A DNA stretch of 64,000 nt, taken from Flavobacteriia bacterium (GTDB lineage: Bacteria; Bacteroidota; Bacteroidia; Flavobacteriales_D; Crocinitomicaceae). A program made the translations under genes and the position numbers. Below are positions 1 to 8,792 of this stretch, in pieces. Location: assembly GCA_016178305.1 (NCBI GenBank), contig JACOTM010000035.1:56673-120672 (forward strand). The letters are read 5' to 3'. The notes beneath the pieces were generated by a model that was given only the letters and a program-made list of their open reading frames with translations, was not told the origin of the DNA and did no database searches. How positions within the stretch are numbered: the first letter of the stretch is position 1; each line of letters begins with the position of its first letter.

Positions 1-2
1 AT

Positions 3-1163
3 TCTGTTTATTTTGGAGTAGAGCAACTAAATATGCGTTCTCGTTCTTCGAATAATTTTACGATTGAAGATTTAAAGAAAATTGCTGAATTAGGAAAGGA
101 GCATAATATTAAAACGTATTTGACAATGAATACGGTTTTATACGATCACGATATCAATTTAATGAAACGTATCATTGATGCAGCGAAAGAAAGTGGTATT
201 ACTGCTGTAATCGCAGCTGATCATGCAGTGATGAATTATGCTAAAAAAGTTGGGGTTGAAATTCACGTTTCAACACAAGCGAATATTTCAAACATAGATA
301 CAGTAGAATTTTACGCAAACTATGCAGACGTCGTTGTTCTTGCAAGAGAATTAAGTTTAAAGCAAGTTGGTGAGATCAGTAGAGAAATTAAACGGAGAGA
401 AATTACAGGACCTTCAGGGAAGTTAATCGAAGTGGAGATTTTTGCACACGGAGCATTATGTATGGCTGTTTCAGGGAAATGTTACTTGAGTTTACATTCT
501 CATTTTGCTTCAGCTAACAGAGGTGCTTGTATTCAGAACTGTAGAAGAACGTATGTTGTAAAAGACGAAGAAGGAATTGAATTTGAAATTGATAACGAAT
601 ACATCATGTCTGCTAAAGATTTGTGTACGATTGATTTCATTGATAAAATCATTGACGCTGGTGTGACGGTTCTAAAAATTGAAGGACGTGGTCGTTCAGC
701 AGATTATGTGCATGTTGTTACTACTTGTTATAACGAAGCAATCGAAGCTTATTTAGAAGGAATTTATAACCAAAAAAAAGTGGATGTTTGGAAAGAACGA
801 TTAGCAACTGTATTTAACCGTGGATTTTGGGATGGATATTATCTTGGAAAGAAAATGGGTGAATGGTCTGATGAATACGGTTCAAAAGCAACGAAACAAA
901 AAACATACATCGGTCGTGGTTTAAAATATTTTGAAAAAGCACAAGTAGGTGAATTTCAATTAGATTCCCATTCATTAAAAGTAGGCGATGAGGTGATGAT
1001 TACTGGACCAACAACTGGTTACGTTGAGACAATTATTTCTGAAATTAGAGTTGATAATCAAGTAACAGAAGCTGTTAAAAAAGGTGATATTTTCTCATTT
1101 CCGATCGATATCAAAATTCGACCTTCAGATAAATTATACAAATTACACGAGCCAATCAAATGA
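3..1163 (+). CDS. Peptidase U32 family protein, 5' end cut by window
   Basis: The frame is open from the first bases, reading SVYFGVEQLNMRSR, so the ATG at 33 is internal and the true start lies before the window. The exact U32 signature is present around 439-495: E-I-F-A-H-G-A-L-C, then G-K-C-Y-L-S. Known members modify RNA with Fe-S help: RlhA hydroxylates 23S rRNA C2501, and TrhP makes 5-hydroxyuridine in tRNA. Some relatives are called collagenase-like proteases. The stop overlaps the start of a ferredoxin gene (ATGA), so the two are translationally coupled and the ferredoxin is a plausible electron donor. The family is certain. The substrate cannot be told from sequence alone; an RNA hydroxylase is favoured over a protease. 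Confidence 0.9.
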   Translation, partial: SVYFGVEQLNMRSRSSNNFTIEDLKKIAELGKEHNIKTYLTMNTVLYDHDINLMKRIIDAAKESGITAVIAADHAVMNYAKKVGVEIHVSTQANISNIDTVEFYANYADVVVLARELSLKQVGEISREIKRREITGPSGKLIEVEIFAHGALCMAVSGKCYLSLHSHFASANRGACIQNCRRTYVVKDEEGIEFEIDNEYIMSAKDLCTIDFIDKIIDAGVTVLKIEGRGRSADYVHVVTTCYNEAIEAYLEGIYNQKKVDVWKERLATVFNRGFWDGYYLGKKMGEWSDEYGSKATKQKTYIGRGLKYFEKAQVGEFQLDSHSLKVGDEVMITGPTTGYVETIISEIRVDNQVTEAVKKGDIFSFPIDIKIRPSDKLYKLHEPIK

Positions 1164-1387
1164 TTCGAATCATTCAACAAAGAGACAAGTGTATTGGCTG
1201 TAATGCCTGTGTAGAAGCAGCAGATTACCGTTGGAGAATTTCACGTAAAGACGGAAAATGCACATTAGTTGGAGGAAAAGAAAAACGAGGTTTTTACAGT
1301 GTTTTAGTAGATGATCATGAATTAGAAGATAATATCATGGCCAAAGTAAATTGCCCTGTAAATATTATTCAAATCATTGAATTGTAG
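1160..1387 (+). CDS. Small single-cluster [4Fe-4S] ferredoxin
   Basis: A 75-residue protein with Cys11-x2-Cys14-x2-Cys17 and a distant Cys65-Pro, the ligand pattern of a one-cluster [4Fe-4S] ferredoxin. An extra Cys34 lies in the loop between them. There is no signal peptide, so it is cytoplasmic. It starts inside the stop of the U32 gene (ATGA at 1160-1163). This suggests coupled translation and that it feeds electrons to, or matures, the U32 Fe-S enzyme; the partnership is inferred from position only. Its stop codon lies at the edge of a palindrome-rich stretch. Confidence 0.88.
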   Translation: MIRIIQQRDKCIGCNACVEAADYRWRISRKDGKCTLVGGKEKRGFYSVLVDDHELEDNIMAKVNCPVNIIQIIEL

Positions 1388-1436
1388 ATATGTGATTTAT
1401 CACATATCAAATATGATATATCATATATCACATATC
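1387..1436. repeat. Cluster of ATATCACATATC-type palindromes
   Basis: Positions 1387-1396 (GATATGTGAT) and 1399-1408 form a perfect 10-bp inverted repeat with a 2-nt loop. Next comes the palindrome ATATGATATATCATAT (1411-1426), then another copy of ATCACATATC (1427-1436). The first arm begins in the ferredoxin stop codon. There is no U-tract, so this is not a clean intrinsic terminator. It could still protect the 3' end of the transcript or be a short dispersed repeat. Confidence 0.6.
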
Positions 1437-1535
1437 AAAAATAATGATAATACATCTAAATATAAAAGTAGGTTTGTTAAATAATTGAAAAAGAACCAAT
1501 TTAGGATAAAATGGAATATTTTTCAAAAAATAAAT

Positions 1536-1567
1536 TTGGAAGTTCAATTTTAATTCACATATCTTTG
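1536..1567 (+). promoter_or_regulatory. Probable his operon promoter (Bacteroidota type)
   Basis: TATCTTTG at 1560-1567 matches the Bacteroidota -7 box TAnnTTTG, and TTG at 1536-1538 lies 21 nt upstream as a -33 element. Transcription would start near 1574, about 18 nt before the GTG of the His-rich leader peptide, which fits a short attenuator leader. It lies in a 373-nt gap that contains no full gene. Confidence 0.6.
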
Positions 1568-1591
1568 TGTCAACAAAAAAATAATAGAAAA

Positions 1592-1654
1592 GTGAATTTT
1601 ACACAATTACATCATCATCATTTTCATACGAGCATTCAAGCGAGCAGGAAATGA
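1592..1654 (+). CDS. Histidine leader peptide of the his attenuator
   Basis: A 20-codon reading frame from GTG 1592 to TGA 1654. It contains four consecutive His codons (CAT, 1610-1621), a Phe, then a fifth His codon (1625-1627). Such His runs just before a terminator and hisG are the hallmark of ribosome-mediated attenuation, known from enterobacterial his leaders. Here the transcript would start about 18 nt upstream. The region just after the His codons (1634-1642) is complementary to the 5' arm of the downstream terminator. The GTG start is chosen because no ATG lies in frame between the promoter and the His run; this start is an inference. Confidence 0.8.
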   Translation: MNFTQLHHHHFHTSIQASRK

Positions 1655-1680
1655 TATGTGTATAATCTAAAATATTTCGA

Positions 1681-1716
1681 AACCCGTTTGAGTAAGTCAG
1701 ACGGGTTTTTTGTTTT
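1681..1716 (+). terminator. Intrinsic terminator of the his attenuator
   Basis: The stem AACCCGTTTGA (1681-1691) pairs with TCAGACGGGTT (1697-1707), one G-U pair included, across the 5-nt loop GTAAG. It is followed by TTTTTGTTTT. It lies between the His leader peptide and hisG, so read-through is needed to express the operon. The 5' arm can instead pair over 9 bp (1685-1693 with 1634-1642) with the segment just 3' of the His codons, a candidate antiterminator freed when a ribosome stalls for lack of His-tRNA. Confidence 0.85.
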
Positions 1717-1760
1717 AAATATTTCCCCTTTCGATTTACTCAAACCTAAAAACAAACAAA

Positions 1761-2618
1761 ATGAGTAAATTAAAAATTGCAATCCAAAAAAGCGGAAGAT
1801 TAAGTGAGAAATCACTTGAATTATTAAAAGAATGTGGAATCAATATTTCGAGTAGTGACCGTAAACTTAAATCGTTAGCAAATAATTTCCCTATTGAAGT
1901 ATTATTCTTAAGAGACGATGATATTCCTCAATATGTGGAACAAGGAGTCGCAGATATTGGAATCTTAGGAGAAAATGAAGTAGTTGAAAAAGGAAGAAAT
2001 GTTGCATTAACAGATCGATTAGGATTTGCTAGCTGCAGATTGTCCTTAGCAATTCCGAAAGAAGAAGAATATCAAGGTGTAAAATATTTCCAAGCGAAAA
2101 AGATAGCAACTAGTTACCCAAAGATGTTACAAAAATATTTCGATGAAAAAGAAATTCAAGTTGAAATTGAAGAAATAGGAGGAAGTGTAGAGATTGCCCC
2201 AGGAATTGGATTGTCAGATGGTATTTTCGACATCGTAAGCAGTGGAAGTACATTGGTGTTGAATGGTTTGAAAGAAGTAGAATTGGTCATGAAAAGTGAA
2301 GCTGTTTTGATTTCAAATAAATCGTTGACGGAAGAAAAACAGCAATTGTTAGATAAATTATTATTCAGAATAAAAGCCGTTAAAAATTCATCTGAAAACA
2401 AATACATATTATTGAATGCACCAATCAATAAAGTGGATGAAATTTCAAAAATATTACCCGGAATGAAAAGTCCAACAGTATTACCATTATCAGAAGAAGG
2501 ATGGTGCAGCATTCATTCAGTAATAAAAGAAGATCAATTCTGGGAGGTAATAGATCTACTAAAAGAAATCGGAGCCGAAGGCATATTAGTAATCCCAATC
2601 GAAAAAATGGTAGGTTAG
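1761..2618 (+). CDS. hisG: ATP phosphoribosyltransferase, long form
   Basis: Catalyses the first and committed step of histidine synthesis, joining ATP and PRPP into phosphoribosyl-ATP, in the cytoplasm. At 285 residues it is the long form: the catalytic region is followed by a C-terminal domain (about 210-285, with GAEGILVIPIEKMV at the very end), which in this class carries histidine feedback inhibition and so needs no HisZ. The start KLKIAIQKSGRL is typical. It is the first gene after the attenuator, so it should be controlled both by transcription read-through and by allostery. The stop codon overlaps the first base of a 22-bp palindrome. Confidence 0.97.
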   Translation: MSKLKIAIQKSGRLSEKSLELLKECGINISSSDRKLKSLANNFPIEVLFLRDDDIPQYVEQGVADIGILGENEVVEKGRNVALTDRLGFASCRLSLAIPKEEEYQGVKYFQAKKIATSYPKMLQKYFDEKEIQVEIEEIGGSVEIAPGIGLSDGIFDIVSSGSTLVLNGLKEVELVMKSEAVLISNKSLTEEKQQLLDKLLFRIKAVKNSSENKYILLNAPINKVDEISKILPGMKSPTVLPLSEEGWCSIHSVIKEDQFWEVIDLLKEIGAEGILVIPIEKMVG

Positions 2619-2639
2619 GGACGAATTGCAATTCGTCCC
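2618..2639. repeat. Perfect 22-bp palindrome at the hisG 3' end
   Basis: GGGACGAATTG followed directly by its reverse complement CAATTCGTCCC, starting in the last base of the hisG stop codon. A related hairpin with a GCAAT...ATTGC core sits at 8792-8813 after hisF. It has no U-tract and lies inside an operon, so it more likely stabilises or processes mRNA, or is a short dispersed repeat, than terminates transcription. Confidence 0.75.
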
Positions 2640-2669
2640 CACTGTAGCCATTTTCCAAAACATAAAAAA

Positions 2670-3953
2670 ATGAAAACAAAAACAAACCCAAATAAAACCG
2701 ATTGGTCAGAATTAACAAAAAGACCAACAAAATCAATTGAATCATTAGATACAATTGTGAAGCAAGTATTCGCAGAGATTCAATCAAAAGGAGATGAAGC
2801 GATCCAAAAATACACGCATTTCTTTGATCGAGTGGACGTAGAAGAGTTCATCGTGAAAAGTGCTATAATCGCTGAAGCCAAAAATACTATTTCAGAAAAG
2901 TTAAAAGAAGCAATTTGTTTGGCGAAAGACAATATTGAGCAATTTCACCTTTCTCAGAAAGAAGAGAAAAAAGTTATAGAGACAGTTCCAGGAGTTCAAT
3001 GTTGGAGAGAAGCAAGAGCAATTGAGAAAGTTGGAATTTATATCCCAGGAGGTTCAGCACCTTTGTTTTCAACTGTATTAATGTTGGGTGTTCCAGCTAA
3101 AATAGCAGGTTGTAAAGAGATTGTTTTATGTACACCACCAGATAAAAATGGTAATATAAACCCCGCAATATTATTTGCAGCTGAATTAGTAGGAGTAACG
3201 AAAGTAGTTGCAGCAGGCGGAATTCAAGCGATAGGAGGCTTAACATTTGGAACACAATCAATTCCAAAGGTAGATAAGATTTTGGGACCAGGAAATCAGT
3301 TTGTAACAGCAGCAAAACAAATGGCACAAAGTTATGGAGTAGCGATTGATATGCCTGCAGGACCAAGTGAAGTGCTTGTGATTACAGATGAATCATGCAT
3401 ACCGGCTTATGTTGCAGCTGATTTATTGTCTCAAGCAGAACACGGTCCAGATAGTCAAGTTATTTTACTTTCAACAAATGAAGAGGTTGTGAATCAAATC
3501 ATAGCGCAAGTAGAAGTTCAGTTAGAGGAATTACCAAGAAAAGAAATTACAGCAAAAGCGTTAGAAAATAGTCGTTTTATAGTTTTGAGTTCATTAGAAG
3601 AAAGTATAGAATTCAGTAATTTATATGCACCAGAACATTTGATTTTAGCAACTGAAAAAGCAACTCAGTTGATCGATAAAATTCAAAATGCAGGTTCGGT
3701 TTTTATTGGGAATTACAGCTGTGAAAGTGCTGGTGATTATGCCAGTGGAACAAATCACACCTTGCCAACAAACGGTTATGCTAGAAATTACAGTGGAGTT
3801 TCTTTAGATACATTTTATAAAAAAATAACGTTTCAACAATTATCCAAAGAAGGATTAAATTCAATCGGCTGGGCAATAAAACAAATGGCAGAAGCAGAAG
3901 GATTACAAGCCCACAAAAACGCAGTATCAATTAGATTAAACATTAGTCAATAG
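2670..3953 (+). CDS. hisD: Histidinol dehydrogenase
   Basis: Carries out the last two steps of histidine synthesis, the NAD- and zinc-dependent oxidation of histidinol to histidinal and then histidine. The 427-residue length is standard. Family motifs are visible: PGGSAPLFSTVLMLGVPA, the AEHGPDSQ segment with zinc and substrate ligands, and the catalytic Glu-His pair in LYAPEHLIL. The end of the protein carries SYASGTNHTLPT-like residues (GDYASGTNHTLPTNGYA). It lies 51 nt after hisG, with the palindrome at 2618-2639 between them, and 118 nt before hisC; that gap has no gene, only CTAG/TCTAG-rich sequence. Confidence 0.97.
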   Translation: MKTKTNPNKTDWSELTKRPTKSIESLDTIVKQVFAEIQSKGDEAIQKYTHFFDRVDVEEFIVKSAIIAEAKNTISEKLKEAICLAKDNIEQFHLSQKEEKKVIETVPGVQCWREARAIEKVGIYIPGGSAPLFSTVLMLGVPAKIAGCKEIVLCTPPDKNGNINPAILFAAELVGVTKVVAAGGIQAIGGLTFGTQSIPKVDKILGPGNQFVTAAKQMAQSYGVAIDMPAGPSEVLVITDESCIPAYVAADLLSQAEHGPDSQVILLSTNEEVVNQIIAQVEVQLEELPRKEITAKALENSRFIVLSSLEESIEFSNLYAPEHLILATEKATQLIDKIQNAGSVFIGNYSCESAGDYASGTNHTLPTNGYARNYSGVSLDTFYKKITFQQLSKEGLNSIGWAIKQMAEAEGLQAHKNAVSIRLNISQ

Positions 3954-4071
3954 TTTCTAGTCAAAGGTCAGTAGTGGTAATAGTAATGAGGCTAAGGCTC
4001 TCGAAACTGCTGTTTTAAAGTCTAATTTCTAGCATCTAGTAGCGAAGCGATTCTAATATCTTAATAATAAA

Positions 4072-5124
4072 ATGAAAAACTTAATAAGAAATAACATAAA
4101 AAATCTTCAACCTTACGCATGTGCAAGGGATGAATATAAAGGAGATGAAGGTATCTTTTTAGATGCGAATGAGAATCCTTTTGGGGAAAACAATCGATAT
4201 CCAGATCCATATCAAAAAGAATTGAAAGCTGAATTATCGAAAATTAAAAATGTAGAGACCAATCAAATCTTTATAGGGAACGGAAGTGATGAGGTCATTG
4301 ATTTATTGTACCGTATTTTCTGTAATCCGGGGAAAGATAAAGTAATTGTTTTCACACCAACATACGGAATGTATGAAGTTTCTGCAGGGATTAATGATGT
4401 CGAAGTAATTAAGATTCCACTTACAGACGATTTTCAAATTCAGAAAGGATCTTATGATGCTTATTTGAATGATGAAACTATAAAAGTGATGTTTATTTGT
4501 TCACCAAATAATCCAACAGGAAACTCAATTGATAACGATGCAATTGAGGATATACTAAAAAGATTTAAAGGAATTGTTTTTATTGATGAAGCGTATATTG
4601 ATTTCAGCACAAAAGATTCTTGGTTGAAGAGATTGAATGAATTTCCGAATTTAATTATTTCTCAAACATTCAGTAAAGCATGGGGGTTAGCAGCTGTAAG
4701 AGTAGGGATAGCTTATTCAAATGAAGAGATTATTTCGTACTACAACAAAGTGAAACCACCTTACAATGTAAGTAAGTTGAATCAAGAATGTATTGTAGAG
4801 GCTCTAAAAAATAGAGGTAAATTGAATGAAGAAATACAATCAATTTTAGAGCAAAAAGCAATCTTAATTTCTAAGCTAAAAGAGTTAAAAAGTGTGGTGA
4901 AAATTTACCCTTCAGATGCTAATTTTTTGTTGATAGAATTCCAAGATGGAAATGCAGTTTATTCAGATTTAATTGAAAGAAAAATAATCACAAGAAATAG
5001 AAGTTCCGTGGTTAAAAACACAGTTCGAATTTCAATTGGAACAAAAGAAGAAAACGAAAAATTAATTCAAAAGATAATTGAGGTTAATTCAAAATCTAAA
5101 ATTCAAAATTCAAAATTATCATGA
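4072..5124 (+). CDS. hisC: Histidinol-phosphate aminotransferase
   Basis: PLP-dependent class II aminotransferase converting imidazole acetol-phosphate and glutamate to histidinol phosphate. NNPTGN and the Schiff-base lysine Lys202 in [16 protein letters not shown] are visible, as is the C-terminal RISIGT segment that binds substrate phosphate in this family. Length is 350 residues. The last dozen residues ([11 protein letters not shown]) are encoded by an AAAATCTAAAATTC-type intergenic repeat (5091-5120), which seems to have added a tail to the normal end. The stop overlaps the hisB start by ATGA, so the two are coupled. Confidence 0.96.
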   Translation: MKNLIRNNIKNLQPYACARDEYKGDEGIFLDANENPFGENNRYPDPYQKELKAELSKIKNVETNQIFIGNGSDEVIDLLYRIFCNPGKDKVIVFTPTYGMYEVSAGINDVEVIKIPLTDDFQIQKGSYDAYLNDETIKVMFICSPNNPTGNSIDNDAIEDILKRFKGIVFIDEAYIDFSTKDSWLKRLNEFPNLIISQTFSKAWGLAAVRVGIAYSNEEIISYYNKVKPPYNVSKLNQECIVEALKNRGKLNEEIQSILEQKAILISKLKELKSVVKIYPSDANFLLIEFQDGNAVYSDLIERKIITRNRSSVVKNTVRISIGTKEENEKLIQKIIEVNSKSKIQNSKLS

Positions 5125-6215
5125 AAAAAGTATTATTCATAGACAGAGATGGAACGTTAATTATCGAACCACCTGTCGATTTTCAAGTAGATAGCTTAGA
5201 AAAATTAGAATATTATCCACAAGTATTTCAATATCTGAGCAAAATTGTAAAAGAATGTGATTTTGAAATAGTATTAATTACAAACCAAGATGGACTAGGA
5301 ACTACTTCTTTTCCAGAAGAAACCTTTTGGCCTGCTCAAAATAAAATGCTTCAAGCGTTTAAAAATGAAGGTGTGATTTTTAATGATATTTTAATTGATA
5401 GAAGTTTCCCTGAAGAAAATTTGTCCACACGAAAACCAGGAGTTGGATTGTTAGGGAAGTATATTTATGGGGATTATGATTTGGCAAATTCCTATGTGAT
5501 TGGTGATCGTAAAACAGATGTTCAGTTGGCCGAAAATTTAGGTTCCAAATCGATCTATATGGGAACTGATTTTGAAGATGTGAATCCAATCTTTTCTTCT
5601 ACTAAATGGCAAGAGATTTACAGTTATTTAACGGTGATTCCTAGAACATTTTCTGTTGTTAGAAACACCAATGAAACGAAAATTAAAGTTGATTTAAATC
5701 TAGATGGATCAGGAAAAAATAATTTGTCAACGGGACTAGGATTTTTTGATCACATATTGGAGCAAATTGCAAAACACGGACTTTTAGATTTAAGCGTAGA
5801 AGTAAAAGGCGATTTAGAAATAGATGAACACCACACAATTGAAGATGTGGCAATAACGCTTGGAACAGCTTTTCATGAAGCTTTGGGAAGTAAAAAAGGA
5901 ATTGAAAGATATGGTTTTTTATTACCAATGGATGATTGTTTGGCACAAGTAGCAATTGATTTTGGAGGACGACCATGGTTAGTTTGGGAAGCTGAATTTA
6001 AAAGAGAAATGATAGGAGAAATGCCTTCAGAGATGTTTATGCACTTTTTTAAATCGTTTAGTGATGCAGCAAAATGTAATTTGAACATCAAAGCGGAAGG
6101 TGAAAATGAACACCACAAAATTGAAGGAATTTTCAAAGCGTTTGCAAAAGCCATTAAAATGGCAGTGAAGAAAACAGGTGATTTTTCGATACCAAGTACA
6201 AAAGGAAGTTTATGA
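5121..6215 (+). CDS. hisB: Bifunctional histidinol-phosphatase / imidazoleglycerol-phosphate dehydratase
   Basis: A fused enzyme of 364 residues for two non-consecutive steps. Residues 1-165 form a HAD phosphatase with the nucleophile motif D8-R-D10-G-T-L and a later GDRKTD acid motif. From about residue 170 it is imidazoleglycerol-phosphate dehydratase with the metal-binding HHTIED and EHHKIE motifs. The same fusion occurs in enterobacteria and Bacteroidota. It overlaps hisC upstream and hisH downstream by 4 nt each (ATGA), so hisC-B-H form the tightly coupled core of the operon. Confidence 0.97.
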   Translation: MKKVLFIDRDGTLIIEPPVDFQVDSLEKLEYYPQVFQYLSKIVKECDFEIVLITNQDGLGTTSFPEETFWPAQNKMLQAFKNEGVIFNDILIDRSFPEENLSTRKPGVGLLGKYIYGDYDLANSYVIGDRKTDVQLAENLGSKSIYMGTDFEDVNPIFSSTKWQEIYSYLTVIPRTFSVVRNTNETKIKVDLNLDGSGKNNLSTGLGFFDHILEQIAKHGLLDLSVEVKGDLEIDEHHTIEDVAITLGTAFHEALGSKKGIERYGFLLPMDDCLAQVAIDFGGRPWLVWEAEFKREMIGEMPSEMFMHFFKSFSDAAKCNLNIKAEGENEHHKIEGIFKAFAKAIKMAVKKTGDFSIPSTKGSL

Positions 6216-6781
6216 TCGCAATAGTAAAATACAACGCAGGGAATGTGACATCGGTAAAAAATGCAATTGAACGATTAGGGTTTGAATGTATTGTAACAGA
6301 TAATAGTGAAGAACTTCAACAAGCAGATAAAGTAATATTTCCAGGTGTCGGAGAAGCTAGTTCCGCGATGGCCTATTTAAAAGAAAAAGAGTTAGATGAG
6401 GTGATCAAAAACTTGAAACAACCTTTTTTAGGAATTTGCTTAGGAATGCAACTCATGTGTGATTATTCTGAAGAAGGTAATATTGATTGTTTGGGGATTT
6501 TCAAAACGAAAGTTAAGAAGTTTCCACCGTTGGATTTAGTGCCACAAATGGGTTGGAATTCAATAATTCAGAATGGAAAAGAAAATGAGAATGAAGATGT
6601 TTATTTCGTACATAGTTATTACGCAGAAGTTTGCGAAGAGACAATAGCAACATGTAATTACGTATTAAATTTCAGTGCAGCTTTACAAAAAGATAATTTC
6701 TACGGAGTTCAATTTCACCCAGAAAAATCAGGAAAAATAGGAGAGGAAATATTATATAAATTTTTGATTTTAAATTTTTAA
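6212..6781 (+). CDS. hisH: Imidazole glycerol phosphate synthase, glutaminase subunit
   Basis: Class I glutamine amidotransferase that supplies ammonia to HisF in the IGP synthase complex. The nucleophile Cys76 sits in [11 protein letters not shown], and the His-Glu pair is in VQFHPEKSG near residue 170. At 189 residues it is slightly short of the usual 195-205. The final residues KFLILNF are encoded in sequence resembling the AT-rich intergenic repeat that follows (ttgattttaaattttta), so the extreme C-terminus may have been remodelled. The start overlaps the hisB stop. Confidence 0.96.
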   Translation: MIAIVKYNAGNVTSVKNAIERLGFECIVTDNSEELQQADKVIFPGVGEASSAMAYLKEKELDEVIKNLKQPFLGICLGMQLMCDYSEEGNIDCLGIFKTKVKKFPPLDLVPQMGWNSIIQNGKENENEDVYFVHSYYAEVCEETIATCNYVLNFSAALQKDNFYGVQFHPEKSGKIGEEILYKFLILNF

Positions 6782-6792
6782 TGTTGAATTAT

Positions 6793-6832
6793 AATCCAAA
6801 ATCTAAAATTCAAAATCCAAAATCCAAAATTT
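6793..6832 (+). repeat. Tandem AAAATCCAAAATC-type repeat between hisH and hisA
   Basis: Successive 8-10-nt units of the type CCAAAATC, TAAAATTC and AAAATCCA run through the hisH-hisA gap. Related runs occur at 5091-5120, 7998-8024 and, inverted, at 7577-7607 and 24480-24515. They are low-complexity but share the unit CTAAAATYC, so they look like a dispersed family rather than chance A-richness. Confidence 0.6.
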
Positions 6833-6865
6833 CAATTGCCTTTTATGGTTCAAAAAGAAAACAAA

Positions 6866-7585
6866 ATGAGAATAATACCAGCAATAGATATCATCGAAGG
6901 AAAATGTGTCCGATTATCCAAAGGAGACTATTCTACGAAAATAATATACAATGAAAAACCTTTAGAAGTTGCGAAGGAGTTTGAGGCAAATGGAATCGAG
7001 TATTTACATTTAGTAGATTTAGATGGAGCAAAGTCAAAGCAAATAGTCAATTATAAAATCTTGAATGAAATAGCATCTAAAACAAAATTGAAAATTGATT
7101 TTGGTGGAGGATTAAAGCGAGATGAAGATTTGAAAATTGCTTTTGAAAATGGAGCAAATCAAATAACGGCCGGAAGTATAGCGGTAGATCAACCGGAAAT
7201 AGTTGCTGGATGGCTATCTGAATTTGGACCTTCTAAAATTATTTTAGGAGCTGATTGTAAAGATCGTAAAATTGGAACACACGGTTGGTTGAATTATTCA
7301 GAGTTAGATGTTGTTGATTTCATAAAAAATTATGAAGAAAAAGGAATTCAGTATGTTATATGTACCGATATTTCAAAAGATGGAATGTTAGAAGGTGCTT
7401 CAAATGAATTGTATTATGAAATCATTCAAAAGTCAAAAGTTAAGCTTATTGCTAGCGGAGGAGTTTCTTGTTTAGAAGATTTAATATTGTTAAAAGAGAT
7501 AGGCTGCGAAGCCGCAATTCTAGGAAAAGCAATCTATGAAGGAAGGGTAAAATTAGATGAGTTGAATAAGAATTTTAAGTTTTGA
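6866..7585 (+). CDS. hisA: Phosphoribosylformimino-AICAR-phosphate isomerase
   Basis: TIM-barrel isomerase for the fourth step (ProFAR to PRFAR). The start at 6866 gives the canonical MRIIPAIDI, with catalytic Asp8. An ATG 30 nt upstream (6836) lies in the repeat-rich gap and would add ten unconserved residues. The second catalytic aspartate is in CTDISKDG, and the phosphate-binding ASGGVS and GKAIYEG loops are visible. Length is 239 residues, as expected. It is followed by an inverted version of the AAAATCC repeat and then by an unrelated four-helix-bundle gene. Confidence 0.96.
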   Translation: MRIIPAIDIIEGKCVRLSKGDYSTKIIYNEKPLEVAKEFEANGIEYLHLVDLDGAKSKQIVNYKILNEIASKTKLKIDFGGGLKRDEDLKIAFENGANQITAGSIAVDQPEIVAGWLSEFGPSKIILGADCKDRKIGTHGWLNYSELDVVDFIKNYEEKGIQYVICTDISKDGMLEGASNELYYEIIQKSKVKLIASGGVSCLEDLILLKEIGCEAAILGKAIYEGRVKLDELNKNFKF

Positions 7586-7646
7586 ATTTTTGGTTTTGAA
7601 TTGTTTTTTGAACGAACTTTTTTACTAAATTAAAGTAAAAAAAAAC

Positions 7647-7997
7647 ATGAAATCTAATTTAATCAAGGAAAAATCATTTCAATTTTCATTAAAATCTATC
7701 GATTTGTATAATAAATTAATTAATAATAAAGAGTTTGTTTTGTCTAAACAATTTTTGAGAAGTGCAACTAGTATAGGAGCGAATGTAAATGAGTCTGAGG
7801 CGGCATGTTCGAGAAAAGACTTTGTGCACAAGCTAACAATAGCATCTAAAGAAGCAAGAGAAACAATATATTGGCTAAAATTAATTGAATATTCAGCCGT
7901 GTTGAATTATGAATATGAAGAAATAAAGAAAGAATGTGAAAGCATAATAAGAATTTTAACTTCAATCGTAAAAACAACAAGTGCATCAATTAATTAA
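7647..7997 (+). CDS. Four-helix-bundle protein (23S rRNA intervening-sequence family)
   Basis: 116 residues with the family hallmarks: the LLRSATSIGANVNES-type segment (here FLRSATSIGANVNESEAA) and KEARETIYWLKLI. Members are found inside 23S rRNA intervening sequences and scattered as single genes in Bacteroidota; a pentameric bundle is known, but no enzymatic role is established. It sits between hisA and hisF and has no known part in histidine synthesis. TTTTGAATTTTTGG-type sequence precedes it and AAAAATCCAAAATC-type sequence follows, inverted with respect to each other, which points to insertion into the operon as a cassette. That reading is inference. Confidence 0.9.
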   Translation: MKSNLIKEKSFQFSLKSIDLYNKLINNKEFVLSKQFLRSATSIGANVNESEAACSRKDFVHKLTIASKEARETIYWLKLIEYSAVLNYEYEEIKKECESIIRILTSIVKTTSASIN

Positions 7998-8030
7998 AAA
8001 TCCAAAATCTAAAATTAAAAATTAGTAAGC

Positions 8031-8792
8031 GTGTTAAAAAAAAGAATTATACCCTGTCTAGATATAAAAGACGGGAAAACAGTAAAAGGAGTCAATTTTG
8101 AGGGATTGATTGATGCAGGTTCACCAGTTGAATTAGCGAAGAGGTATGCAGATGAAGGAGCTGATGAATTAGTGTTTTTAGATATTACTGCGACGATTGA
8201 AAAAAGAAAAACACTTGCGGATTTGGTGGAAGTAATTGCCAAAGAGATAAATATTCCATTTACAGTTGGAGGAGGAATTAATTCATTGGAAGAAGCAGCA
8301 ACCTTGATTTTAAGAGGAGCGGATAAAGTAAGTTTGAATTCCTCAGCGGTAAAAAGACCTGAATTAATTCAAGAAATTGCAGGTCAATTCGGGAGTCAAT
8401 GTGTTGTTGTGGCAATTGATACAAAATTTACAAATGGAGAATGGAAAGTTTTTGTAAGTGGTGGAAGGATTGAGACTGATTTAAAAACCGTTGACTGGGC
8501 AAAAAAAGTAGAAGCATTAGGAGCTGGAGAAATATTATTGACATCAATGAATAGTGATGGAACGAAAAATGGTTTTGAGAAAAGCGTTTTGAAAGAAGTA
8601 ATTCAAGTTGTAAATATTCCAGTAATAGCATCAGGTGGTGCGGGTTCAAAAGAGCATTTTAAAGAAGTGTTCGAAGAAACAAATGTAAGCGCAGCGTTGG
8701 CAGCAAGTGTTTTTCATTTTGGTGAAATTTCAATTCCCGATTTGAAAATGTATTTAAAAATGAATAATATTTCAATCAGAACAACCCTGTAG
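8031..8792 (+). CDS. hisF: Imidazole glycerol phosphate synthase, cyclase subunit
   Basis: TIM-barrel cyclase that uses ammonia from HisH to convert PRFAR into imidazole glycerol phosphate and AICAR. The catalytic aspartates are Asp11 in [11 protein letters not shown] and the one in [10 protein letters not shown] (about residue 131). Length is 253 residues. The start is GTG at 8031, giving [11 protein letters not shown], the usual beginning; no ATG fits. The gene follows the inserted four-helix-bundle gene and precedes a hairpin overlapping its 3' side. Confidence 0.97.
   Translation: MLKKRIIPCLDIKDGKTVKGVNFEGLIDAGSPVELAKRYADEGADELVFLDITATIEKRKTLADLVEVIAKEINIPFTVGGGINSLEEAATLILRGADKVSLNSSAVKRPELIQEIAGQFGSQCVVVAIDTKFTNGEWKVFVSGGRIETDLKTVDWAKKVEALGAGEILLTSMNSDGTKNGFEKSVLKEVIQVVNIPVIASGGAGSKEHFKEVFEETNVSAALAASVFHFGEISIPDLKMYLKMNNISIRTTL

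Noticed and set aside
1150..1180. tRNA-like TTCGAATC motif
   Set aside because: Lies in coding sequence of the ferredoxin gene start, with no acceptor or anticodon stem. No tRNA found elsewhere.
2425..2787. Minus-strand frames under hisG/hisD and other his genes
   Set aside because: Leu/Ile-rich shadows of well-conserved coding frames.
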